Part shown: piece after piece, positions 1-8,411 of the stretch | Position numbering within the stretch: the stretch's first letter is position 1 | How the letters are laid out: each line of letters opens with the position of its first letter | DNA from: Streptomyces avicenniae | GTDB lineage: Bacteria; Actinomycetota; Actinomycetes; Streptomycetales; Streptomycetaceae | Reading direction: 5' to 3' | NCBI RefSeq assembly: GCF_000719135.1 | Contig: NZ_JOEK01000004.1 | Location: 1-64,000, forward strand | Length of the DNA: 64,000 bases | Notes under the pieces: generated by a model | Told to the model about the DNA's origin: nothing | The model's input: only the letters and a program-made list of their open reading frames with translations | Databases searched by the model: none | Program-made: the position numbers and the translations under genes

Positions 1-1
1 G

Positions 2-496
2 GTGAACAGCCGGGAGTTCGGGTTGTTGCACAACGCGGACGTGCGGCAGCGCATCCACACCCGTACCGGCCCGCCCACCCCCGACGACCTCGACGAACTG
101 ATCTCCCGCCGCCGCAAGACGCAGTACCTCCTGGCGCATCCCCGCACCATCGCCGCCATCGGCCGCGAGTGGAACGCCCGCGGCATCTACCCGGCCCAGA
201 CGGAGCTGGAGGGCAGCGTCCTGCGCGCGTGGCGGGGCATCCCGATCCTCCCCTGCAACAAGATCCCCATCACGCCCGAGGGCACCAGCTCCATCCTCGC
301 GCTGCGCACCGGCCAGGAGAACCAGGGCGTCGTCGGGCTCCACCAGACCGGCATCCCCGACGAGTACGAGCCCAGCCTGAACGTCCGCTTCATGGGGATC
401 AACGACCAGGCGGTCATCTCCTACCTGGTCAGCGCCTACTACTCCGCCGCCGTCCTCGTCCCCGACGCCCTCGGCATCCTGGAGGACGTCCGACCA
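2..496 (+). CDS. Family 2B encapsulin shell protein, C-terminal part (5' end outside window)
   Basis: Forms the shell of an encapsulin nanocompartment; the family 2B proteins have an HK97-type shell fold with an inserted cyclic-nucleotide-binding domain, and EshA of Streptomyces is a member (recalled family knowledge). About 160 residues are visible. They carry the typical tail: [20 protein letters not shown], the [13 protein letters not shown] strand, [36 protein letters not shown] and [18 protein letters not shown]. Family members end within a few residues of this last motif, but here the frame has no stop and stays open to base 1066. Homology ends near base 490 and what follows is the antisense of the neighbouring gene. 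A TAG lies one base out of frame at 498-500. The cNMP domain and any cargo gene would lie to the left of the window. Confidence 0.8.
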
Positions 497-1102
497 GTAG
501 CCGGGCGACTGGTACTGGTGCTGCTGCTGGGGGCGCTCCTGCGCCGGGTAGGGGTTCTGCCCGCCGCCCTGCCCCTGGTAGGGCGCGTTCTGGGGCTGCT
601 GCTGCGCCTGGAACGCGCCCGGGTAGGGGCGGGGTGCGGCCGGGTGCGGCGCCGCCGGACGCATCTGCTGCGGCACGGGCGCCTGGGGCACGGGCGACGG
701 GCTGCCGGGGAACGGCGGGCGCGGCGCGGCGGCCTGCTGCGGGAAGTACGACCCCGGCGCCTGCGCCACCGGCGCGGGCAACTGCTGGCGCGGGGGCGCG
801 GCCTGGTACGCGGGGGCGCCCTGCTGCGGGAACGAGGGGAACCCCTGTCCCGAGGGGACGGGTCGCATCCCCTGCGGGGACTGCTGGAACGGCTGCGAGG
901 GGGCCGAGGGCAGCGCCGGGAGGGCGGGCAGCGCCGACTGCGGCGCGGGGTGCTGGAACCCCACCGACGAGTCGTACGCGGCGGGCACGCGGATGGGGGC
1001 GATCTGCGGGGTTCCCCGCTCGGCCACCAGCCTGTCGTAGATCGGGGTGTCGGCGAACGACGGTGAGGAGTACCCACCGCCGTAGGGGCGCGGGGAGGTC
1101 AT
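494..1102 (-). CDS. Pro/Gln-rich hypothetical protein (DUF6643-like), no in-frame stop
   Basis: ATG at 1102 opens a frame beginning [20 protein letters not shown], then [20 protein letters not shown]. This conserved N-terminus is one I associate with a small Streptomyces protein family recalled as DUF6643 (unverified). It is followed by a low-complexity Pro/Gln/Ala tail rich in PQQ and PYQG ending near YQSPGYW. The function is unknown; the tail looks intrinsically disordered. The frame does not stop: below about base 494 it reads the antisense of the encapsulin gene in codon register, where TTA, CTA and TCA codons are absent, and stays open to the window edge. The other reverse-strand frames here (429-1109 and 439-1077) lack the conserved N-terminus and are shadows. 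The 246 bases up to the terD-like gene hold its promoter region. Confidence 0.65.
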
Positions 1103-1348
1103 ACCCCATAAGTTAAGCCCACGGTGTGCTTGTTGGGGAGTCTGACGAGAGGCTGATTTGGCCGGTCCGCGCCGGGTGCCGGTCCCGCCTTCACGGTAAT
1201 CCGGAAAAACGCCGAAAAATCTCCCATGCGTGCCCCGGTCACGCCCCATCCGGGGTCGCCCCCGGGGTACTCGCGCACCGGGATGGCATAGTGGGCAGTG
1301 GCTGCGGAACACGTGGCGTGACGACGCCCCACGACGGAGGAATCCCCG

Positions 1349-2632
1349 ATGCTCAAAGGTGCGAATGTCCCGGTGACCGCGCGGGCGGTCCGCGTCGAGA
1401 TCGGCTGGGCCGCATCGCCTGGGACACCGGACGTGGACGCCTCGGCCCTCCTCCTCGTCGGCGGCCGGGTGCGCTCCGACGCCGACTTCGTCTTCTACAA
1501 CCAGCCCGCGCACACCTCGGGCGCCGTCCGGTACGAGGGCAAGCAGCCGCAGGGCGGCGCCGTCGCCGACCGGCTCACCGTCGAGCTGGACACGGTCGAG
1601 CCCGCCGTCGAGACCGTCACGCTCGCCGCCTCGGCCGACGGCGGCACCTTCGGGGAGGTCCCCGGGCTGCACATCCGCCTGACCGACGCCGCCAGCGGCG
1701 CCGAGATCGCCCGCTTCGACAGCACCGACGCGACGTCCGAGACCGCCTTCGTCCTCGGCGAGCTGTACCGGCGCCAGGGCGGCTGGAAGTTCCGCGCCGT
1801 CGGGCAGGGGTACGACAGCGGCCTCGCCGGTCTCGCCACCGACTTCGGCATCAGCGTGGACGACGCGCCCCCGCCCCCGGCCGCGCAGGTCACGCCGCCC
1901 GCGCCCGCCCCGGCGCCGCTGCCCCCGCCCCCCGCCGGCGCGGTACCCGCCGCCGTGCCCCCGCCGCCCGCCGCCGCGGCCCCGCCGCCCGCGCCCGTCC
2001 GGCTGAGCAAGGTCACGCTCACCAAGGCGTCGCCGACCATCTCGCTGTCCAAGCAGGGCGCCACCTCGGGCCAGATGCGGGTCAACCTCAACTGGGAGCA
2101 GCGCCAGACCCAGGCCAAGGGCTGGAAGGAGCGCCTCAACAAGGCGATGTCCGGCGGCCTCGACCTCGACCTGTGCGCGCTGTTCGAGCTGACGGACGGC
2201 CGCAAGGGCGTCATCCAGTCGCTGGGCAACGCCTTCGGCTCCCTCCACCAGGCGCCGTACATCCACCTCGACGGCGACGACCGCACCGGCGCCGTCGCCC
2301 AGGGCGAGAACCTCACGATCAACCTGGACCACTCCCGCGAGCTGCGGCGCGTCGTCATCTTCGTGACGATCTACTCGGGCGCGGCCAGCTTCCAGGACAT
2401 CTCCGCCACCGTCACGCTCACCCCGGAGAAGGGCGCGCCGGTCGATTTCTCCCTCGACGAGTGCACCGTCGCCTCGCCCGTCTGCGTGCTGGCCGAGCTG
2501 ACCGGCAACAACGGCGAGCTGACCGTGAAGCGCGAGGCGCGCTACCTCGTCCCCGACCGGGGCGTCAGCCCGCAGCGCACCGTGGACCACGCGTACGGCT
2601 TCGGGCTCCAGTGGACCCCGGGCCGCAAGTGA
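1349..2632 (+). CDS. TerD/TerA-family protein with two domains
   Basis: 427 aa. Residues 1-175 match a TerD domain (MLKGANVPV, then [24 protein letters not shown]-type motifs and [12 protein letters not shown]). A Pro/Ala-rich linker follows at about 175-225, then a second C-terminal domain at about 225-427 as in TerA-type proteins ([45 protein letters not shown]). TerD domains are calcium-binding modules linked to tellurite and other stress responses; Streptomyces carries many copies, some affecting differentiation. Start chosen at ATG 1349 because GGAGG lies at 1336-1340. The stop overlaps the GTG of the next gene (GTGA), so the two are likely translationally coupled. The specific role of this paralogue is unknown. 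Confidence 0.85.
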   Translation: MLKGANVPVTARAVRVEIGWAASPGTPDVDASALLLVGGRVRSDADFVFYNQPAHTSGAVRYEGKQPQGGAVADRLTVELDTVEPAVETVTLAASADGGTFGEVPGLHIRLTDAASGAEIARFDSTDATSETAFVLGELYRRQGGWKFRAVGQGYDSGLAGLATDFGISVDDAPPPPAAQVTPPAPAPAPLPPPPAGAVPAAVPPPPAAAAPPPAPVRLSKVTLTKASPTISLSKQGATSGQMRVNLNWEQRQTQAKGWKERLNKAMSGGLDLDLCALFELTDGRKGVIQSLGNAFGSLHQAPYIHLDGDDRTGAVAQGENLTINLDHSRELRRVVIFVTIYSGAASFQDISATVTLTPEKGAPVDFSLDECTVASPVCVLAELTGNNGELTVKREARYLVPDRGVSPQRTVDHAYGFGLQWTPGRK

Positions 2633-3408
2633 GGATCGCGCTCGTCGATTCGGGGCTCGGCCTGCTGGCCGCCGCCGCGGCCGTGCGCAGGCAGCGGCCT
2701 GACGCCGACCTCGTGCTCTCAGGGGACCCGGACGGCATGCCCTGGGGGCCGCGTACCCCCGAGGACATCACCGCCCGGGCCCTGGTCTGCGCGCAGGCCG
2801 CGGCGGCGACGGAGCCGGACGCCCTGATCGTCGCCTGCAACACGGCGTCGGTGCACGCGCTGCCCGCCCTGCGCGCCGCGCTCGAACCGGCGATCCCGGT
2901 CGTCGGGACCGTCCCGGCGGTCAAACCGGCCGCCACACGCGGCGAGCCGTTCGCCGTCTGGGCGACCCCGGCGACCACGGCCAGCCGCTACCAGCAGCGG
3001 CTGATCGCCGACTTCGCCGCCGGGCTCCCGGCGGTCGGCGTGCCCTGCCACGGGCTGGCCGACGCCGTCGAGCGCGCCGACGACGCCGCGATCGGCGCCG
3101 CCGTCAAGGCCGCGGCAGGACTGACACCCCCCGACACCCGTACGGTCGTCCTCGGCTGCACGCACTACGAGCTGGTCGCCGACCGCATCCGCGACCACCT
3201 GGCCGCCGCGCACGGCGTCACCGTCGCCCTGCACGGATCGGCCGACGCCGTGGTCGCGCAGGCCCTGCGCCGGGCGGGGGCCGGGCCGGAACCCGCCGCG
3301 CCCGCGACGGGCCGCCTGACGGTGTTCGCGGCGGGCCGCCCCGCGGCGCTCCCGCACGCCGCGCTGGCCTACCCGGAGGGGCAGTTGCTCGCCGTCGGCC
3401 CCGCGTAG
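2629..3408 (+). CDS. Aspartate/glutamate racemase-like protein (MurI superfamily)
   Basis: 259 aa from GTG 2629, which overlaps the preceding stop by four bases. The N-terminus [13 protein letters not shown] carries the D-S-G-x-G signature of glutamate racemases. The two catalytic cysteines are seen in [13 protein letters not shown] and LGCTHYEL, the two conserved Cys motifs of cofactor-independent Asp/Glu racemases. The expected reaction is interconversion of L- and D-glutamate or a related amino acid. Streptomyces normally has a separate housekeeping murI, and coupling to a TerD gene suggests this copy has another role; that is inference. The substrate cannot be read from the sequence. Confidence 0.8.
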   Translation: MRIALVDSGLGLLAAAAAVRRQRPDADLVLSGDPDGMPWGPRTPEDITARALVCAQAAAATEPDALIVACNTASVHALPALRAALEPAIPVVGTVPAVKPAATRGEPFAVWATPATTASRYQQRLIADFAAGLPAVGVPCHGLADAVERADDAAIGAAVKAAAGLTPPDTRTVVLGCTHYELVADRIRDHLAAAHGVTVALHGSADAVVAQALRRAGAGPEPAAPATGRLTVFAAGRPAALPHAALAYPEGQLLAVGPA

Positions 3409-3418
3409 GCTCCCCGGC

Positions 3419-3916
3419 ATGGCAACCCCCGACTTCATCCTCCGCCTGCGGCGCAGCATCGGGAACGACCTGCTGTGCCTGCCGGGCGTCAGCATGGTCG
3501 TCCACGACGACGCGGGCCGTGTCCTGCTGGGCCGCCGGGCCGACACCGGCCACTGGTCCATCCCCGGCGGCATCCCCGAGCCGGGCGAGCAGCCCGCGCA
3601 GACGGCGGTCCGTGAGGTCCTGGAGGAGACGGCCGTGCGCTGCGTCGCCGTACGCGTCCTGCTGGTCCAGACGCTGCCCCCCACCGTGTACCCGAACGGC
3701 GACCAGGTGCAGTTCACCGACATCGCCGTGCACTGCCGCGCCGTCGGCGGCGAGGCGCGCGTCAACGACGACGAGTCCCTCGAAGTCGGCTGGTTCGGGC
3801 CCGACGAGCTGCCGCCGGGGCTGAGCGAGTTCGCGCTGGAGCGGATCAGGCTGGCGGGGGACGACCTGCCGACCTGGTTCGAGCCCGCCGGGCCCGTCCC
3901 CGCCGTGGGCGGCTGA
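3419..3916 (+). CDS. NUDIX hydrolase
   Basis: 165 aa. The Nudix box lies at about residues 51-73 (GIPEPGEQPAQTAVREVLEE followed by TAV); the REVLEE metal-binding core is intact, but the usual Gly after EET is Ala, a mild deviation. Nudix enzymes cleave nucleoside diphosphates linked to another moiety, using Mg2+ or Mn2+. The substrate is unknown. The gene starts ten bases after the racemase stop, so it is probably the third gene of the terD-like operon. Its 3' end faces dhaM, with a hairpin between them. Confidence 0.85.
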   Translation: MATPDFILRLRRSIGNDLLCLPGVSMVVHDDAGRVLLGRRADTGHWSIPGGIPEPGEQPAQTAVREVLEETAVRCVAVRVLLVQTLPPTVYPNGDQVQFTDIAVHCRAVGGEARVNDDESLEVGWFGPDELPPGLSEFALERIRLAGDDLPTWFEPAGPVPAVGG

Positions 3917-3926
3917 GCCGCCGCGC

Positions 3927-3965
3927 CGCGCGGCCGTACGTCGGGACCGCCCGCACGGCCGCGCG
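3927..3965. terminator. Hairpin between convergent NUDIX and dhaM genes
   Basis: An 11-bp perfect inverted repeat (CGCGCGGCCGT at 3927-3937, ACGGCCGCGCG at 3955-3965) with a 17-base loop lies between two converging genes. It probably ends transcription from both sides. There is no T-run, as is usual in streptomycetes. Confidence 0.6.
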
Positions 3966-3970
3966 TGCGC

Positions 3971-4381
3971 TCAGAGCTTGCGGAAGTCGTACGCCTCGGC
4001 CGCCGCCTCCGCGACGGAGTTGAGGTCGCCGCCGCCCGACGCGGTCACCAGCGCGGCGACCGTGCCCTCGACGAAGGGCGCGTCCACCAGCCGTGTCCCG
4101 GCGGGCAGTTCGTCCCCCTCGGCCAGCATCGCCTGCACGGTCAGGACGGCGCTGCCGAGGTCGGCGAGCACCGCGACCCCGGCGCCGCCGTCCACCCGGC
4201 GTGCCGCCTCGGCGATCAGCTCCGAGCTGGTCCCGAGCCCGCCGTCTGGCGTGCCCCCCGCCGGTGCCACCGGGGCGAGGTCCCCGCCGCCCGCCAGCCC
4301 GGCGGCGAGCTCCGCCACCGACGCGGCGACCTCCGCGCTGTGCGACACCAGCACGATCCCCACGCGCGCCCGTTCAGCCAT
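3971..4381 (-). CDS. dhaM: Dihydroxyacetone kinase phosphotransfer subunit DhaM (EIIA-type domain only)
   Basis: 136 aa. It is the phosphoryl carrier that passes phosphate from HPr of the PTS to ADP bound on DhaL. The N-terminus VGIVLVSHS carries the phosphorylated His, here His14, followed by GLGTSSELI and GVAVLADLGSAVLTVQAML typical of the mannose-type EIIA fold. E. coli DhaM has extra HPr-like and EI-like domains; they are absent here, so this protein depends on the general HPr and enzyme I. A ptsI gene lies at 58-60 kb of the same window. The start overlaps the end of dhaL by eight bases, so it is the last gene of dhaKLM. Confidence 0.9.
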   Translation of the reverse strand: MAERARVGIVLVSHSAEVAASVAELAAGLAGGGDLAPVAPAGGTPDGGLGTSSELIAEAARRVDGGAGVAVLADLGSAVLTVQAMLAEGDELPAGTRLVDAPFVEGTVAALVTASGGGDLNSVAEAAAEAYDFRKL

Positions 4382-5003
4382 CGCCTTCCACCGTCCCGTC
4401 CTGCCCGGCCGCCGCCTCGTCCAGGGCGCCGATGAGCAGCGCCGAGGAGGCCGCGCCGGGGTCCATGTGTCCCTTGCTGCGCTCGCCCAGGTAGCTCGCC
4501 CTGCCCTTGCGGGCCTGGAGCGGGACGGTCGCCTCCGCGCCGCCGAGTGCCGCCGCCCGCGCCGCCGCGGTGTCCGGCAGGGCGTCCACGGCGGGCAGCA
4601 GCGCGTCGAGCATCGTCTTGTCGCCCGCCGCGCCGCCGCCGAGCCTGGCGACTGCCTCGACGCCCGCGCGCAGCGCGTCCCGCAGCTCCTCGCCGCTCAC
4701 TTCCGCCCCGTCGCCCAGGGCCTTGCCGGTGCGCCGCAGCAGCGTGCCGTACAGCGGTCCCGAGGCGCCGCCGACCGTCGAGACGAGCGTGCGCCCGGCG
4801 AGCTGGAGGACTGCGCCCGGGGTGTCGGGGGAGTCCGCGTCGAGCGCGGCGGTCACGGCGGTGAAGCCGCGCCGCAGGTTGCTGCCGTGGTCGGCGTCGC
4901 CGACGGCCGAGTCCAGGTCGGTCAGCCGGGCGGCGTCACGGTCCACCGCGGCGGCGGCCAGCGTCAGCCAGCGCCGGAAGAACCCGGCGTCCATCGCAGC
5001 CAC
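4374..5003 (-). CDS. dhaL: Dihydroxyacetone kinase ADP-binding subunit DhaL
   Basis: 209 aa. DhaL holds ADP as a tightly bound cofactor that is rephosphorylated by DhaM and donates phosphate to dihydroxyacetone on DhaK. The Mg-ADP motif is visible as DLDSAVGDADHGSNLRRGF (about residues 28-46), with GGASGPLYGTLLR and a C-terminal RKGRASYLGERSKGHMDPGA-type segment (given only in part). GTG 5003 was chosen because a GAGGAG ribosome site sits about six bases upstream; an in-frame ATG at 4994 would leave it about 15 bases away. The gene begins 12 bases after dhaK ends. Confidence 0.92.
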   Translation of the reverse strand: MAAMDAGFFRRWLTLAAAAVDRDAARLTDLDSAVGDADHGSNLRRGFTAVTAALDADSPDTPGAVLQLAGRTLVSTVGGASGPLYGTLLRRTGKALGDGAEVSGEELRDALRAGVEAVARLGGGAAGDKTMLDALLPAVDALPDTAAARAAALGGAEATVPLQARKGRASYLGERSKGHMDPGAASSALLIGALDEAAAGQDGTVEGDG

Positions 5004-5015
5004 TTCGCGCTCCTC

Positions 5016-6008
5016 TCAGCGGCCCCAGCGCAGCCCCGCCGTGCTCACCGGCGCGTCCCACAGCCGCAGCAGTTCGTCGTCCACCTCGCACAGCGTCACG
5101 GAGCAGCCCGCCATGTCCAGCGACGTCACGTAGTTGCCGACGAGCGTACGCGCCACCTCCACGCCGCGCCCGCGCAAGGCGCGCTGCACCTCGGCGTTGA
5201 AGCCGTACAGCTCCAGCAGCGGCGTGGCGCCCATGCCGTTGACGAGCGCGAGCACCGGGCCGGACGGCATGCGGTCGGCCAGCAGCACGTCCACCGTGTA
5301 GTCCGCGATCTCGGCCGACGTCATGACGGCGCGCCGTTCGCGTCCCGGCTCGCCGTGGATGCCGATGCCCAGCTCCAGCTCGTCCGAGGGGAGGTCGAAG
5401 GTGGGGCCGCCCTTGGCGGGCGTCGTCGGCGCGCCGAGCGCCACGCCGAAGCTGCGGGAGGCGTCGGCCACGCGCTGCGCGATCGCCGTGACGCGCTCCA
5501 GCGGGGCGCCCTCCTCGGCCGCGGCCCCGGCGAGCTTCTCGACGAACAGCGTGCCGCCGGTGCCGCGGCGGCCCGCCGTGTAGAGGCTGTCGGTGACGGC
5601 GACGTCGTCCTCGACGAGCACGCGGGTGACGCGGATGTCCTCCTCGTCGGCCAGCTCGGCGCCCATGTCGAAGTTGAGGACGTCGCCCGTGTAGTTCTTG
5701 ACGATGAACAGCACGCCCTCGCCGCCGTCCACCAGCGAGGCCGCGCGGAGCATCTGGTCGGGCACCGGGGAGGTGAACACCTCGCCGGGACAGGCCGCGT
5801 CGAGCATGCCGGGGCCGACGAAGCCGCCGTGCAGCGGTTCGTGCCCCGAGCCGCCGCCCGAGACGAGGGCGACCTTGCCGGAGACCGGCGCGTCCCGGCG
5901 GGCGACGACCCGGTTCTCGACGTCCACCGCGAGGTCGGGGTGGGCCTCGGCCATTCCGCGCAGGGCGTCGGCGACGACGGTCTCCGGCGCGTTGATCAGC
6001 ATCCGCAT
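5016..6008 (-). CDS. dhaK: Dihydroxyacetone kinase substrate-binding subunit DhaK
   Basis: 330 aa, the usual family length. DhaK binds dihydroxyacetone covalently as a hemiaminal on a histidine and receives phosphate from DhaL, giving DHAP in the cytoplasm. The sequence shows VSGGGSGHEPLHGGFVG near residues 49-65, KNYTGDVLNFDMG near 104-116 and GIGIHGEPG, with His218 at the position of the known hemiaminal His. ATG 6008 is preceded by GGAGG; the longer upstream reading frame is non-homologous. It is the first gene of dhaK-dhaL-dhaM. A perfect TGTGA-N6-TCACA site lies about 180 bases upstream, which suggests Crp/cAMP control, in keeping with PTS-linked carbon use (inference). Confidence 0.93.
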   Translation of the reverse strand: MRMLINAPETVVADALRGMAEAHPDLAVDVENRVVARRDAPVSGKVALVSGGGSGHEPLHGGFVGPGMLDAACPGEVFTSPVPDQMLRAASLVDGGEGVLFIVKNYTGDVLNFDMGAELADEEDIRVTRVLVEDDVAVTDSLYTAGRRGTGGTLFVEKLAGAAAEEGAPLERVTAIAQRVADASRSFGVALGAPTTPAKGGPTFDLPSDELELGIGIHGEPGRERRAVMTSAEIADYTVDVLLADRMPSGPVLALVNGMGATPLLELYGFNAEVQRALRGRGVEVARTLVGNYVTSLDMAGCSVTLCEVDDELLRLWDAPVSTAGLRWGR

Positions 6009-6187
6009 GGCTACCTCCAGCTGGCTCCGGCCGTGGCCGGGCGCGGCCACGGCGCCGCGCACCCGCCAGTATCGGCCGGGGGACGCCGCGGTGCCCCTCC
6101 GCCGGGCCGGGTGTCCCGGCCGGGTGTCGGGCCGCGCGGGGCGGCGCGTAGGGTTCCGGCGGGACGGGGGACACCGCGCGCGGCTCA

Positions 6188-6203
6188 TGTGACACAGATC
6201 ACA
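6188..6203. promoter_or_regulatory. Crp-type operator, perfect TGTGA-N6-TCACA
   Basis: TGTGA at 6188-6192, six bases, TCACA at 6199-6203: an exact match to the Crp palindrome. It lies in the divergent region between dhaK (start 6008) and the His-rich membrane protein gene (start 6290), 180 and 87 bases away. Streptomyces Crp recognises a similar GTG/CAC half-site pair. Which side it regulates cannot be told from sequence. Confidence 0.65.
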
Positions 6204-6289
6204 CCATGACCGTGTCCTGTCATAGCGGTCGAACAGGTGATCTATCGCCATCGCCCGCCCTTCCCGGGGCCGGGGGCCTCGCTGCCACC

Positions 6290-6994
6290 ATGGCCCGCAT
6301 GGGAGCCGGACCCGCACTCCGCCTCGCCCACGCCGCGCTGTACGCGACGGTGTGCGTCGTGGTGTCCGGACTCGGCCACGTCCTGTCCGCCGGGGACGGC
6401 CTGCCGCCGTCGAGCGTGGCCGTCGCGTTCGCCGTGACGTGCGGCGCGGGCTGGTGGCTCGCGGGCGCAGGGCGTGACCTCCGGCTGATCGCCGGGGTGA
6501 GCGCCCTCGGGCAGGCCGCGCTGCACGCGGTGTTCAGCGGCCTCCACCCCCTGCCCCCGGCCGCGCCCGCCGCGCCACGGCCCGTCACCCTGCCCGCCCA
6601 GGGGCACGAACACGGGCACGGGCACCACGGCGGGCACAGCCACCTCCACGACCCGTACGGCCCCGGTGCCGCGCCCGACCCGGCCGCAGCGGAACCGTTC
6701 GTCCCCCTGCTCGACGGGGCGTACGCCGGCGCGGGCATGGTCCTCGCGCACGGTCTGGCCGGGCTGCTGTGCGGCTGGTGGCTGTGGCGCGGCGAGGCCG
6801 CCGTGCGCCAGACGGCGCGCAGCGTCGCCCTTTTCCTGTACGCCCCGCTGCGGGCCGTCGAGCGGGCGCGCACCGGCGTACCGCCCCTGCCGCGCGTGAG
6901 CCCGCCGCCCGCCCCCCGCCCGGCGCGCAGGCCCCGCGACCTGCTCGCCCTGCACGGCGTGTCGCGTCGCGGCCCGCCGTCGCTCTCGTCCTGA
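6290..6994 (+). CDS. Small integral membrane protein with His-rich loop
   Basis: 234 aa from ATG 6290; ATG 6299 is also possible, and the ribosome site is weak for both. Hydrophobic stretches near residues 12-30 (ALYATVCVVVSGLGHVL), 37-55 and 62-82, and again after residue 145 (AYAGAGMVLAHGLAGLLCGW), suggest four transmembrane helices. Between them lies a loop with HEHGHGHHGGHSHLHD, about nine histidines in 16 residues, a likely metal-binding segment. The tail is basic and Pro-rich. I recognise the type as a conserved actinobacterial hypothetical membrane protein but cannot name a function. It precedes an ECF sigma factor gene by 104 bases; the pairing may mean co-regulation. Confidence 0.7.
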   Translation: MARMGAGPALRLAHAALYATVCVVVSGLGHVLSAGDGLPPSSVAVAFAVTCGAGWWLAGAGRDLRLIAGVSALGQAALHAVFSGLHPLPPAAPAAPRPVTLPAQGHEHGHGHHGGHSHLHDPYGPGAAPDPAAAEPFVPLLDGAYAGAGMVLAHGLAGLLCGWWLWRGEAAVRQTARSVALFLYAPLRAVERARTGVPPLPRVSPPPAPRPARRPRDLLALHGVSRRGPPSLSS

Positions 6995-7098
6995 ACCCCA
7001 CCTGTTCCCCGCCTCGCCCGCATGCGGCGCGGGGCGGTCGCCGAGGGGCCGCTGCGGCGTGCCGACGGCTCCGCGAGAACACCGAAGGACGAGTGGCG

Positions 7099-7716
7099 AT
7101 GAGCGCTGCCCGGAACACCACGGCACCACCCAGGAGGACCGCACCACCCCGCCGCAGGCCCCCCGTCAGGAGAACGGCCGCGGCCGACGCGCAGATCACC
7201 CGGTGGGCACTCGCCGCCGGGCGCGGCGACCGCGAGGCGGCGGAACGGTTCGTCCGTGCCACCTACGAGGACGTACGGAGGTTCGTCACGCACTTGAGCG
7301 CCGACGGGGCGGGCGCGGACGACCTCGCCCAGGAGACGTTCGCGCGCGCCCTGGGGAGCCTGGCGGGCTTCGCCGGGCGCTCCTGCGCGCGCGTCTGGCT
7401 CCTGTCGATCGCGCGCCGGGTGGTCGTGGACCGCCACCGGCGCGCGGCGACGCGCCCTGCCGTCGCCGACACGGCCGACTGGCTGGCGGCGGCCGACCTT
7501 GCCCAGCCGCGCAGGGCGCCGGGCTTCGAGGAGGGCGTCGCGCTCCTCGACGCGCTGCGCGCCCTGGACGGCGGACGGCGGCAGGCGTTCGTGCTGACGC
7601 AGCTGGTCGGCCTGTCGTACGCGGAGGCCGCGGCGGTCGCCGACTGCCCGGTCGGCACCGTCCGCTCCCGCGTCGCGCGGGCACGGCGCGACCTCGCGAG
7701 CGCCTGGCTCGGCTGA
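7099..7716 (+). CDS. ECF-type RNA polymerase sigma factor
   Basis: 205 aa. After a basic Pro/Arg-rich N-terminus of about 30 residues, region 2 is seen as AERFVRATYEDVRRFVTHL, GADDLAQETFARAL and VWLLSIARRVVVDRHRR (about 50-115). Region 4 is ALDGGRRQAFVLTQLVGLSY with AEAAAVADCPVGTVRSRVARARR (about 150-195), the sigma4 helix-turn-helix. No anti-sigma gene is adjacent; the upstream membrane protein is the only candidate partner and shows no zinc anti-sigma motif. ATG 7099 has GAAGGA about nine bases upstream; GTG 7093 is an alternative six bases earlier. The 3' end converges on the TetR gene. Confidence 0.88.
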   Translation: MSAARNTTAPPRRTAPPRRRPPVRRTAAADAQITRWALAAGRGDREAAERFVRATYEDVRRFVTHLSADGAGADDLAQETFARALGSLAGFAGRSCARVWLLSIARRVVVDRHRRAATRPAVADTADWLAAADLAQPRRAPGFEEGVALLDALRALDGGRRQAFVLTQLVGLSYAEAAAVADCPVGTVRSRVARARRDLASAWLG

Positions 7717-7729
7717 GCACTCCGCGCGC

Positions 7730-7767
7730 GGCGCCCCCGGCCGTTCACCTCACGGCTCGGGGGCGCC
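7730..7767. terminator. Hairpin between convergent sigma factor and TetR genes
   Basis: GGCGCCCCCG at 7730-7739 pairs perfectly with CGGGGGCGCC at 7758-7767, with an 18-base loop. The right arm overlaps the last codons of the TetR gene. It is a likely bidirectional terminator. Confidence 0.55.
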
Positions 7768-8400
7768 GCCGTACAGCGCGAGGTCCACGAGACCGGTGAG
7801 GAAGCGCCCGTCGGGCGGCGGGCCGCCGAACAGTGCGCGGGTCAGCACGGGCGCGCACACCGCCTCGACGACGACGGACGCGTCGTGGCCCGGCGACAGC
7901 TCGCCGCGTTCGACGCCCCGGCGCACCAGCGTCTGCGCCAGCCGCAGGCGCTCCTCCCAGTAGGCCGCGCGGTGCTCGGCCCGGCGGGCGGCGACGGCCT
8001 CCGGGTCCTCACCTCCCGCGTCCTCGGCCTGCGCCGCCGTGGGCCGGACGGAGAGCTGCAACAGCGCCGCGCCCTCCGGCGTGGCGACCGCGCGCGCCAG
8101 GCCCTCGGCGAGGGCCAGCAGGTCGCCGCGCACCGAGCCGGTGTCAGGCAGCGGCAGGACGTCGTCGCTGTACTGCGTCGCGGCGTCGTGGATCAGGTTC
8201 TCGCGCGTCCCCCAGCGCCGGTAGAGCGACGTCTCGTGCAGGCCCGTCTCCCGTGCCACGGCGGCGATCGTCACCTCGTGCAGCGGCCGTGTCGCCAGGA
8301 GGCGGACGGTGGTGGCCAGGGCCGCCTGGCGCAGCCGTTCGCCACGGCGGCGCAGGGGAGGGGCCGCCTCCCCCGCCGTCCCGTCGTCGTCCTTCCGCAT
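7750..8400 (-). CDS. TetR-family transcriptional repressor
   Basis: 216 aa. The N-terminal helix-turn-helix at about residues 20-65 reads RGERLRQAALATTVRLLATR, EVTIAAVARETGLHETSLYRRWGTRENLI, the classic TetR form. The C-terminal ligand domain resembles TetR_C-type helices with no obvious ligand. It is divergent from an alcohol dehydrogenase gene, and the 110-base gap holds two related inverted repeats, so it very probably represses itself and the dehydrogenase and is released by a small, possibly carbonyl or quinone, ligand (inference). Confidence 0.9.
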   Translation of the reverse strand: MRKDDDGTAGEAAPPLRRRGERLRQAALATTVRLLATRPLHEVTIAAVARETGLHETSLYRRWGTRENLIHDAATQYSDDVLPLPDTGSVRGDLLALAEGLARAVATPEGAALLQLSVRPTAAQAEDAGGEDPEAVAARRAEHRAAYWEERLRLAQTLVRRGVERGELSPGHDASVVVEAVCAPVLTRALFGGPPPDGRFLTGLVDLALYGGAPEP

Positions 8401-8411
8401 GCACCCAGCCT

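Noticed and set aside
1126..2628. Forward frame preceding the racemase gene
   Set aside because: It overlaps the TerD gene in another frame and has no recognisable motifs; the racemase homology begins at GTG 2629.
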